NCBI GenBank assembly: GCA_016649745.1
Contig: JAENXD010000004.1
Coordinates: forward strand, 1 to 36,490
DNA from: Flavobacteriaceae bacterium
Lineage (GTDB): Bacteria; Bacteroidota; Bacteroidia; Flavobacteriales; Flavobacteriaceae
Length of the DNA stretch: 36,490 bases
Direction of reading: 5' to 3'
Part shown: positions 1-7,123 of the stretch, piece by piece
Layout: each line of letters starts with the position of its first letter
Numbering within the stretch: the stretch's first letter is position 1
Made by a program: the position numbers and the translations under genes
The notes under the pieces: model-generated
Database searches by the model: none
Seen by the model: only the letters and a program-made list of their open reading frames with translations
Told to the model about the DNA's origin: nothing

Positions 1-346
1 TTCAATGTTCTGTTTTTTCATCATTTTTGCGAAAAAAGCAAAAATGTCGCCAAAACCATATTAATTCTTCTTTTCTACCCGGCGTTTAAACACCGGGCTA
101 AAAACATTTTACCCCTCTGGGGTATTTCTTTAATAAATAATTGCCCCCTAACCCCCGAAGAGGGAATTTAAAGGTCCAAATTAAATTTTATATCAATAAA
201 TGAAATTTATAATGCCAAATACCATACTTTAAATTTGGTCAACGTTATTTACACATTGACAACATACATGTTGAACTTTTCTCTATTCTCTTTTCTCTTT
301 CCGCTATTGCCTAATGCCTAATGCCTAATTTTCCTTTCTGACTACA
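1..346. other. Non-coding end of window with hairpins and short repeats
   Basis: I see no convincing gene here; it lies downstream of the minus-strand acyl-CoA ligase. It holds a near-perfect palindrome at 78-97 (CCCGG arms around GTTTAAAC), a small hairpin at about 110-124 (ACCCC/GGGGT), a C-rich repeat at 143-168 (GCCCCCTAACCCCCGAAG) that recurs in variant form at 10993 and 12436, and three tandem copies of the heptamer TGCCTAA at 308-328. One of the hairpins may end transcription of the ligase, but none has a clean poly-U tail. Confidence 0.5.
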
Positions 347-2128
347 TTATTTTATCTCGAATATCTTATTGTACAAATGTTTGTATCTTGAAATAATCTC
401 ATCGCGTTTTGGTTTCATTGTTGGCGTAAGCAACCCATTGTCAATTCCCCAAACTTCTGGCGTAAGTTCAAATCGTTTTATCATTTCCCATTTGCCGAAA
501 TTTTTATTTCCAAGGTCTATTTCTTCTTGGATTCGGGCAATGATAATTGGATTTTGAATTAAATCTTTATTATTTTGCAATATTGGCTCATGATGAAGTT
601 TGGCCCAGTTCCTTAAAAATTCAAAGTTAGGCTGTACAATTGCTGCCGGCATTTTTTGTCCTTCGCCAATCACCACAATTTGTTCTATAAATCGAGATTG
701 TTTCATGACATTTTCAAGCAGGGCAGGAACAATGTATTTTCCTCCCGAAGTCTTAAAAATCTCTTTTTTTCGACCAGTTATTTTAATGAATCCATCTGCG
801 TCAATTTCACCTTTATCACCAGTATGAAAATAATCGCCAGTCATGACACTTGCTGTTTTTTCAGGATCTTTATAGTAACCAAGCATAATATTTGGTCCTT
901 TTACCAATATTTCACCGTCTTCGGCAATTTTAACTTCAACATTTCCAATGGGTTTTCCAACGGTGCCAATTTTAAACATATGGTCTTTATACATATTCAC
1001 GGAAACTACCGGAGATGTTTCTGTAAGACCGTAGCCTTCCATAATGATCATTTTTGCCGCTGAAAACACACTGGTCAAACGTGGTTGCAATGCCGCACTT
1101 CCCGAGACCATAGTGGTTAAATTACCACCTAAAGCTTCTCTCCATTTCACAAATATTAATTTATTTGCAACAGCTAATTGTTGTTCATACCACCAACCAT
1201 TTTTTCCATAAGGTTGATATTTTAAGCCCAATTCTACTGCCCAATAAAACAGTATTCTTTTTATTCCTTTTAATTCTGATCCTTTTGCGATGATGCCATC
1301 ATATATTTTTTCCAGTAAACGAGGTACTACCGACATTAAATTTGGGTTGGTTTCTTTGATGTTTTCTCCAAGTTTTTCAATGGATTCCGCAAAATATATT
1401 TCAGTTCCGGAGTATTGATACAAATAATGCAACATGCGTTCAAAAACATGACATACCGGTAAAAAACTTAAGGTTCTTGTAGTTCCCAAAGCCAATGGCA
1501 TTCTTGGAAAACTGTCCAATACATTGCTAACAATGTTGTTGTGTGAAAGCATCACGCCTTTTGGTTTTCCTGTTGTTCCTGATGTATATATAATGGTTGC
1601 TAAATCGTAAGGATTAATGCCGTCTTTTAATGCTTCAACTTCTGGCTGGTTACTTTCATCTTTTCCCAGCGTTAAAATTTCTTCCCAGTTTTTGCAGCCT
1701 TCAATTTCTTCAAAGGAATAGATTTCTTTTAAAGTGACTACATCATTTTTAACTGAAATTGCTTTGTCATAAAGCACTTGATCTGATAAAAAGCAATAGC
1801 TAACTTCGGCATGGTTAAAAATATATTTATATTCTTCTTCCGAAATTGTTGGGTAAATAGGGATATTGATGGCACCTATTTGCAATACGCCAATATCCAA
1901 AATATTCCATTCCGTTCTGTTGGCCGAAGATATAACGGCAATTTTATCGCCTGGTTTTACACCCAATCTCAGTAATCCTCTACTAATAGCATTGGCTTTA
2001 TCAATATATTCCTGGGTTGAAGTCGAAACCCATTTTCCATTATATTTTGTAGAAAAAGCTTTTTCTAAATTGTATTTTTCAAGTTGGTAATAGGCGAAAT
2101 CAAATAATCGGGTAACTTCTCTTGACAT
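347..2128 (-). CDS. Long-chain acyl-CoA ligase (AMP-forming), FadD-like
   Basis: Activates long-chain fatty acids to acyl-CoA through an acyl-adenylate, using ATP and CoA. The 593-residue length suits the FAA1/FadD-type long-chain branch of the ANL superfamily. Visible motifs are the phosphate-binding loop YTSGTTGKPKGVMLSH (about residue 182), the adenine-side motif GYGLTETSP (about 370), the TGD motif, and the C-terminal hinge with GRKKEIFKTSGGKYI, which carries the lysine-rich A8-like segment. No signal peptide or membrane helix is seen, so it is cytoplasmic or peripheral. A promoter-like sequence lies just upstream, and the remnant of a related gene lies further upstream on the same strand. 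The substrate chain length cannot be read from the sequence. Confidence 0.93.
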   Translation of the reverse strand: MSREVTRLFDFAYYQLEKYNLEKAFSTKYNGKWVSTSTQEYIDKANAISRGLLRLGVKPGDKIAVISSANRTEWNILDIGVLQIGAINIPIYPTISEEEYKYIFNHAEVSYCFLSDQVLYDKAISVKNDVVTLKEIYSFEEIEGCKNWEEILTLGKDESNQPEVEALKDGINPYDLATIIYTSGTTGKPKGVMLSHNNIVSNVLDSFPRMPLALGTTRTLSFLPVCHVFERMLHYLYQYSGTEIYFAESIEKLGENIKETNPNLMSVVPRLLEKIYDGIIAKGSELKGIKRILFYWAVELGLKYQPYGKNGWWYEQQLAVANKLIFVKWREALGGNLTTMVSGSAALQPRLTSVFSAAKMIIMEGYGLTETSPVVSVNMYKDHMFKIGTVGKPIGNVEVKIAEDGEILVKGPNIMLGYYKDPEKTASVMTGDYFHTGDKGEIDADGFIKITGRKKEIFKTSGGKYIVPALLENVMKQSRFIEQIVVIGEGQKMPAAIVQPNFEFLRNWAKLHHEPILQNNKDLIQNPIIIARIQEEIDLGNKNFGKWEMIKRFELTPEVWGIDNGLLTPTMKPKRDEIISRYKHLYNKIFEIK

Positions 2129-2153
2129 ATTTATTGAGTTAATTTGTGTTCCT

Positions 2154-2184
2154 GCAAAGTATAAAAATTAAAGTGAATCCACAA
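2154..2184 (-). promoter_or_regulatory. Candidate Bacteroidota promoter for the acyl-CoA ligase
   Basis: On the minus strand, TTG at 2184-2182 is followed about 20 bases later by TACTTTGC (2161-2154), resembling the -33 TTG / -7 TAnnTTTG promoter of Bacteroidota with one base fewer in the -7 box. It lies about 25 bases before the ligase start codon. Pattern match only. Confidence 0.4.
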
Positions 2185-2208
2185 GAGCGATTGTTGCATT
2201 TGTTAAAA

Positions 2209-2475
2209 TTAATTTTTATAGATTTTGATGTACAGATGGCTATAGTTTTGGAAATAATTTTTCGTTTCATTTTTAATGTAGGCGTAAGTAAATTGTTTTC
2301 AGTGCTCCAACTTTCTTTAGTGAGTTCAAAGGCTTTCACTAGTTCCCAATTACCAAAATTTTTGTTTGTGATGTTAATTTCCTTTTTGAATTCTTTATTA
2401 TTACTTTTTTTTGTGCTGTTGCTTTTACAGACTATATTTTCATTTAACTCTTTTTTAATTAAATTTGTGCATCTT
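2209..2475 (-). pseudogene. C-terminal remnant of a second long-chain acyl-CoA ligase
   Basis: Read on the minus strand, this stretch encodes KNFGNWELVKAFEL, then NNLLTPTLKMKR, and, after a shift to another frame, YSHLYIKIYKN and a stop at 2211-2209. These match the last part of the adjacent intact ligase (KNFGKWEMIKRFEL, NGLLTPTMKPKR, YKHLYNKIFEIK) in the same order and spacing. Only about the last 80-90 residues survive. The frame change near 2265-2280 and the lack of any upstream ligase domain mark it as a dead fragment, probably left by tandem duplication and deletion. Upstream of about 2430 the similarity fades, so the left boundary is approximate. Confidence 0.8.
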
Positions 2476-2650
2476 TAATTGTTTTTTAATAACAACCAAT
2501 AAGACCTTTTTAAAATCGTAAACCTCTTAAAAAAAATATGACTTCAATGTAGCGTTTTGTAATATTTTAACGTAATAGAAGTATATGTTATCAATTTTAA
2601 ATTGATTTTATAAAATATTTAAGATAGTTTAACTTTAAAAAAAATTAAAA

Positions 2651-3091
2651 ATGAACCGATATTTATTCTTTTTTGTAATAGCTATAATATTATCTTCATG
2701 TGATCTTAATAATGATTGTGGAGACTGTTTTACTCCTCCAAGACAATTTAATTTTGATTTTATTGATAAGGATACTTCAGAAAATTTATTTGTAAATGAA
2801 ACTTTTAGTGAAGATGATATTATAATAAAAGATGAAAGTAACAATGAAATTGAATTTCAACTAATAAATTATAATGATAGTTATATTTTGTCATTAAATG
2901 AAATAGGTTGGGAACTTGACCCTAAAACTTACACAATTGAGTTAAGTCCTGAAGTATCAGTTGTATTTGACTTAGATATGGATAGTAATAGTGATAATTG
3001 TTGTACCTATTTCTTAGTGAAAGAATTTGATATTCAGGATTTTGAATATACTGAATCACCTTCAACAGGAATAATTCAAGTTAAGATTTAA
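2651..3091 (+). CDS. Small lipoprotein of unknown function
   Basis: A 146-residue protein with a lipoprotein signal peptide: MNRY, a hydrophobic run FFFVIAIIL, then the lipobox LSSC with the lipidated cysteine at residue 17. The mature part is acidic and has four further cysteines in two pairs (DCGDC shortly after the lipid anchor and DNCC near the end), which suggests disulfides or metal binding in the periplasm or on the outer membrane. I do not recognise a family. It is only 5 bases from the next lipoprotein gene and appears to be first in a unit with the ECF sigma factor and its membrane partner. The upstream region 2480-2650 is very AT-rich and holds no other gene. Confidence 0.7.
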   Translation: MNRYLFFFVIAIILSSCDLNNDCGDCFTPPRQFNFDFIDKDTSENLFVNETFSEDDIIIKDESNNEIEFQLINYNDSYILSLNEIGWELDPKTYTIELSPEVSVVFDLDMDSNSDNCCTYFLVKEFDIQDFEYTESPSTGIIQVKI

Positions 3092-3096
3092 TTGAA

Positions 3097-3624
3097 ATGA
3101 AGAAAACACTTTTTACATTTTTACCATTGTTCATTATTGTACTTTTGAACCTATCTTGCAGTAATAGTGATGATAAGAATAGTCCGCTTTTACAAGATGC
3201 TGTAAATCAAATACAAAATGAAGTTTTAAACGCAAAATTACGAATTAATGAAGAGGTATTTAATACAATAAATACCAACCGAACTAACAAAATAAGCAAG
3301 GGAGAAGCATATTCTATTAACAATGTAAAAAGAGTTGGTGATTTCCTGCAAATTAATCTATCCTATAGTGGTGGTTGTAAAATACACGATTTTGAAATTA
3401 TTTGGGATGGAATTGTATATACAGATAAACCTTGTCATATGAACTTATTACTAATTCACAATGCAAATAATGACACTTGCGAGGCCTTAATAACAAAGAC
3501 AATTGTTGTGAATTTAGAAGAATTGATTGGGGATGTTTTATATAAAGATAATTGTGCTTATCATATTTACAGTACCTACAATTCAAGTGAATTTGCTGAT
3601 GCTGTCATTGAAGGTGTTAACTAA
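3097..3624 (+). CDS. Lipoprotein with GGCxxHxF motif, function unknown
   Basis: A 175-residue protein with a clear lipoprotein signal (MKKTLFTFLPLFIIVLLNLSC, lipobox NLSC, cysteine at residue 21), followed by a Ser/Asp-rich linker. The mature domain carries the pattern SYSGGCKIHDFEIIWDG and three later cysteines (DKPCH, DTCEA, DNCAY), so four cysteines sit in the folded part. I cannot name the family. The gene starts 5 bases after the preceding lipoprotein and ends about 50 bases before the sigma factor, consistent with one transcript. A role as an envelope sensor or target of the sigma system is inference only. Confidence 0.72.
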   Translation: MKKTLFTFLPLFIIVLLNLSCSNSDDKNSPLLQDAVNQIQNEVLNAKLRINEEVFNTINTNRTNKISKGEAYSINNVKRVGDFLQINLSYSGGCKIHDFEIIWDGIVYTDKPCHMNLLLIHNANNDTCEALITKTIVVNLEELIGDVLYKDNCAYHIYSTYNSSEFADAVIEGVN

Positions 3625-3674
3625 TAAGTTTTAAATTTAACTAAATAATATTCAATGAGTTAATTAAGTTTAAT

Positions 3675-4229
3675 TTGGAACAAGAGCTAGATAAACACAT
3701 ATATTTGGAAAACCTCATAACCCAATGCAAAAAAGGAAGTGTATTGCATCAGGAAATGTTGTATAAGCATTTTTATGGGTATGCTTTAAGTATTTGTAGG
3801 CTTTATACGTATTCTAATGATGATGCTGTTAGTATTTTAAACGATAGCTTTTTAAAAGTTTTTACTTCAATAAAAAAAAAAGGGTATAATAATTCAATAC
3901 CATTCAAAAATTGGTTACGAAGAATTTTAATTAATACAGCAATTGATAATTATCGTAAAAATTCTAAACATCGATATCATTTAGAAATTGAAGAAAACGA
4001 ACCAATATACACTGATACAAATAGTATAGATGATTTAAATGTTCAAGATATTTTGAAGCTATTGGATCAATTACCAGAAATACACAGAATGGTTTTTAAT
4101 CTATATGAAATTCAGGGTTTTAATCATCAGGAGATTTCTTTAAAACTCAATATAGGAGAAAGTACGTCGAGAGTATTTTTAACAAGAGCAAAAAAGAAGT
4201 TAAGAGTTTTATTTAATAAAAACTTTTAA
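3675..4229 (+). CDS. ECF-type RNA polymerase sigma factor
   Basis: A 184-residue sigma-70 family protein with two domains. Region 2, at about residues 25-95, binds core polymerase and the -10 element and includes LYKHFYGYALSICRLY. Region 4, at about 125-180, is a helix-turn-helix with LDQLPEIHRMVFNLYEIQGF and HQEISLKLNIGESTSRVFL. No region 3 is present, as expected for ECF factors. The start is taken as TTG at 3675 because the frame is closed upstream at 3642-3644, and the next in-frame ATG (residue 28) would cut into region 2; ATT at 3663 is another option. It is followed 6 bases later by a membrane-anchored protein that is the likely anti-sigma or signalling partner. Target genes are unknown. 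Confidence 0.9.
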   Translation: MEQELDKHIYLENLITQCKKGSVLHQEMLYKHFYGYALSICRLYTYSNDDAVSILNDSFLKVFTSIKKKGYNNSIPFKNWLRRILINTAIDNYRKNSKHRYHLEIEENEPIYTDTNSIDDLNVQDILKLLDQLPEIHRMVFNLYEIQGFNHQEISLKLNIGESTSRVFLTRAKKKLRVLFNKNF

Positions 4230-4235
4230 GTTAGT

Positions 4236-5612
4236 ATGGAAGATAATTTTGATAAAATATTAAGAGATAAAATTAAGGAAGTTTCAAAAAATCAAGACTT
4301 CGCTTACAATCCGGAGCATTGGAGAATGTTGATGGCTAAAAAGAAAAGCAATAAAAAAAGAGTCCTTTTTTATTGGCAATTTGCTGCTTTTGTTTTAATA
4401 GCACTTTTAGCTGGCGGTTTAGGCAAATACTTCTTTCAAAACTCTAATCATATTAAACAAGAAATAATAATAGATACTAATAATGATTCATTGAGAATTG
4501 ATACTTTAAAAAATAGTAGGGAAATTTTTATTACGTCGAGTAGTGTAGATAGTATAAATAATTTAGATAAAAAAAATAGTGTAATAGACTCATTATCAAA
4601 TAATAATAAATCTAAAATTGAATCAATATTAAAATCTCATTCTAAAACCGAAATAGCAACTACTTCAAAACAGCGTATTTATCCAAAACAAAAGATTGAA
4701 CCTAAAGATGCTGTAATAGCTGTTAATTCAGTCAAATTACACGATTCTATAGAAAAAAAATCTATTATTAATTTAAAGACTTTGTTAACTGAAGCAGAAA
4801 TGATTGCTAAAAATGAGAATATTGATACTTTAAATGAATCAACAGACATGGCATTTGAAAGCGAAATAAAAAAACAGGATTCAACATTTATAAAACAAGG
4901 TTTAGTTGCTTTAATTGAGGAAGAAGAGACAGATGAGAAAAGTAAAAGAAGCGCTATAAAGTTTGGAATTGATGTATCTCCAATAATTAATTATACATCT
5001 GAAAATGAAAATTCAAATGTAGGATATTCAGGTGGCGTTTTAGTCGAAATTCCTATAGCTACAAATTTTGATATTAGTACAGGAGTTTATTATGCCAATC
5101 AAAAATTAGATTTAAATCAACCTAATGGATATTCATCGGATGTTGTTAGTGCAAAAAACTCAAGTCAATTAGTAACAAAAGAAGCTATTACAAAAGGATT
5201 AGAAATCCCTGTAAATGTTAAATATAATTTCTCATTATATAAAAAGAACGTATTTATTTCAGTTGGTTTTACTTCAACATCTTATTTTACAGAAGATATA
5301 GAAGCAAATTATCTAAAAAATGGCAGAACTGAAACAAGCACACAAGATCTTCTTGGGAATAATATTGTTAAGTATAAATTGGTGCAAACCGAAGAAAAAA
5401 TTGTAACACCAAATAATTCTAATAACTTTAATTTTGCCAATATTTTAAATTTTTCACTTGGTTTGGAGCTTCCTTTAAATAATAATTATCAATCAATTAT
5501 TATAGAACCTTATTTCAAATATTCTTTAAAACCTATAACAGCACAAAAAGTTGATTTTTCGAGTGCTGGTATACATTTTCGCTATAATTTTAGTTTTTCA
5601 AGAAAAAAATAA
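4236..5612 (+). CDS. Membrane-anchored protein with C-terminal beta-barrel-like domain; putative anti-sigma partner
   Basis: A 458-residue protein. The N-terminal about 40 residues are charged and include NPEHWRMLMAKKK, resembling the short cytoplasmic part of anti-sigma-like proteins next to ECF factors in Bacteroidota. One membrane helix follows at about 43-67 (FYWQFAAFVLIALLAGGLG). Next is a long Ser/Asn/Lys/Asp-rich, low-complexity periplasmic region to about residue 230. The last about 225 residues have alternating amphipathic strands and end in RYNFSFSRKK, resembling small outer-membrane barrel domains of the PorT type. The link to sigma-factor control is inferred from the 6-base spacing. 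Having both an inner-membrane helix and a barrel-like domain in one chain is unusual. Confidence 0.72.
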   Translation: MEDNFDKILRDKIKEVSKNQDFAYNPEHWRMLMAKKKSNKKRVLFYWQFAAFVLIALLAGGLGKYFFQNSNHIKQEIIIDTNNDSLRIDTLKNSREIFITSSSVDSINNLDKKNSVIDSLSNNNKSKIESILKSHSKTEIATTSKQRIYPKQKIEPKDAVIAVNSVKLHDSIEKKSIINLKTLLTEAEMIAKNENIDTLNESTDMAFESEIKKQDSTFIKQGLVALIEEEETDEKSKRSAIKFGIDVSPIINYTSENENSNVGYSGGVLVEIPIATNFDISTGVYYANQKLDLNQPNGYSSDVVSAKNSSQLVTKEAITKGLEIPVNVKYNFSLYKKNVFISVGFTSTSYFTEDIEANYLKNGRTETSTQDLLGNNIVKYKLVQTEEKIVTPNNSNNFNFANILNFSLGLELPLNNNYQSIIIEPYFKYSLKPITAQKVDFSSAGIHFRYNFSFSRKK

Positions 5613-5689
5613 ATGTATTTTGTAGCGTTCTGTTCCTTCCCAACGTATAGTAAATAATAGGTTAATAATTTAATTACAAAAAGTAGCGT

Positions 5690-5725
5690 CTCATATCCTG
5701 CTTTAAAAAAGCAGGATGAGATTTT
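5690..5725 (+). terminator. Hairpin terminator after the sigma-factor unit
   Basis: TCCTGCTTT (5696-5704) pairs perfectly with AAAGCAGGA (5708-5716) around a three-base loop. The stem extends to CTCAT/ATGAG with a small bulge, and TTTT follows at 5722-5725. It sits about 80 bases after the membrane protein's stop codon. Confidence 0.6.
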
Positions 5726-5845
5726 ATAGGATTGTAAAAATTTGAAAAACCTTATGAAAAGGAAAATTTGAAAGACATACGGAGTTGGCAACAATTTGAC
5801 GCAATCAAATAAATGAATTTACATCTACTATATAAAATAAGAATT

Positions 5846-6370
5846 ATGAAAAACAAAATTTATTTTATTACATTATTATTAATCGGTAGCTTAATATCTT
5901 CTTGCTCGTCTGATGATGAATTAAACTATCAAAATGATTTCGAAAATAGCCAAAATGCTTGGTTGAATTTTAAAGAATCATCAAACAATTTCTATAAGTA
6001 TACGGTATCTGGAGGTTCTGTTTTTACGACTTATGGTTGGGAAACAACCATAACAGTATCAAATGGAATAATAATTCAACGAGATTTTACATATACTGGT
6101 AATCCAGAAAATATTCCTGAAGACAAATTAGAATGGACAGAAAATGAAAATGAAATAAACAGTCACGAATATTCAAGTGCTGCAGACGCTTTAACTTTAG
6201 ACGAAATCTATAATAAAGCTGAACAAGAATGGTTAATAAAAAGAGATAATGCCAAAACATATTTTGAAACCAAAAATAATGGATTAATCTCACTTTGTGG
6301 TTATGTTGAAAACGGTTGTATGGACGATTGCTTTGTCGGAATTACAATTAAGAGCATAGAAGCTTTATAA
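5846..6370 (+). CDS. Lipoprotein of unknown function
   Basis: A lipoprotein of 174 residues from the preferred start MKNKIYF at 5846. An in-frame ATG 33 bases upstream would add 11 residues and spoil the signal peptide. The signal is MKNKIYFITLLLIGSLISSC, followed by SSDDE. The mature part begins with a region containing NAWLNFKESSNNFYKYTV and an NG turn, then a helix with LTLDEIYNKAEQEWL, and ends with a cysteine-rich tail (CGYVENGCMDDCFVGI). The layout vaguely resembles DUF6174-type lipoproteins, which also combine a Tyr-x-Tyr strand, a V-x-NG turn and a late 'LDEIY' helix, but I am not sure of that assignment. It is probably monocistronic. Confidence 0.68.
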   Translation: MKNKIYFITLLLIGSLISSCSSDDELNYQNDFENSQNAWLNFKESSNNFYKYTVSGGSVFTTYGWETTITVSNGIIIQRDFTYTGNPENIPEDKLEWTENENEINSHEYSSAADALTLDEIYNKAEQEWLIKRDNAKTYFETKNNGLISLCGYVENGCMDDCFVGITIKSIEAL

Positions 6371-6525
6371 AAATGCTAAACGATAAACCAGAGTAGAGAA
6401 AAATTGTCGCCAACAAAATATAATTTATGCTCAAATCAGATTTAGTACAAACCAACAAACATTCAACAAGTATTTTGACGCAACCTTTTACAGAATTTAA
6501 AATAAACTAATAAATCACAAAAATT

Positions 6526-7035
6526 ATGAAAAAAGTTCAACAAACAACATGGTCAGTATTTTTTATTTTAATTTTATTAGCAATATTTTCCTGCTCGAAG
6601 GATAATGAACCAGAAGCACAATATAATGGATTTAATTTTGATGCAGGTATGGAGTTTTCTGTTTATAATTCTCAAAATGAAGACTTATTGAATCCAGAAA
6701 ACCAAAGTCACTTGGATTCAGCGAACATTAAATTGTTCTACGTAATCAACGGAGAAAAAAAAGAGGTTTATAACCCAAATTTAGACAGTCCAAGAAATTT
6801 TATGATTTATAAACATGAAAATGATTATAGAATTAGAGTTTTTCTGAATCATTCTGAAACATCGTATAAACCAATTACTTATATTCAGTGGAACGATAGC
6901 GATACTGACACGATAGAAGTGTCTTATCAAAGGACCCAAAATGCAACCTTACAAAATAAAATTTGGTTGAATGGAGAACAGATTTGGGAACGAGGTGATA
7001 ATACAATAGATCCTTACTTCGTGTTAACAAAATAA
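6526..7035 (+). CDS. Lipoprotein of unknown function
   Basis: A 169-residue protein with signal peptide MKKVQQTTWSVFFILILLAIFSC (cysteine at residue 23) followed by SKDNEPE. The mature domain is rich in Asn, Tyr and Asp and looks all-beta (IKLFYVINGEKKEVYN and ITYIQWNDSDTDTIEVSY). It has no further cysteine and no recognisable catalytic motif. It stands alone between another lipoprotein and the convergent purL, about 155 bases from its upstream neighbour, in which I see no gene. Outer-membrane or periplasmic attachment is expected from the lipobox; the function is unknown. Confidence 0.7.
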   Translation: MKKVQQTTWSVFFILILLAIFSCSKDNEPEAQYNGFNFDAGMEFSVYNSQNEDLLNPENQSHLDSANIKLFYVINGEKKEVYNPNLDSPRNFMIYKHENDYRIRVFLNHSETSYKPITYIQWNDSDTDTIEVSYQRTQNATLQNKIWLNGEQIWERGDNTIDPYFVLTK

Positions 7036-7123
7036 CTATAGGTAACAAAGAACTGAGTTAAAAAATAAGTCTTTTTATATTAATCGATACAAATTTATCA
7101 TGAGATAGTATCAAAAACAAATC

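Noticed and set aside
656-1063. Plus-strand reading frame of 135 codons inside the acyl-CoA ligase
   Set aside because: It lies wholly opposite a well-supported conserved enzyme and its translation shows no family features.
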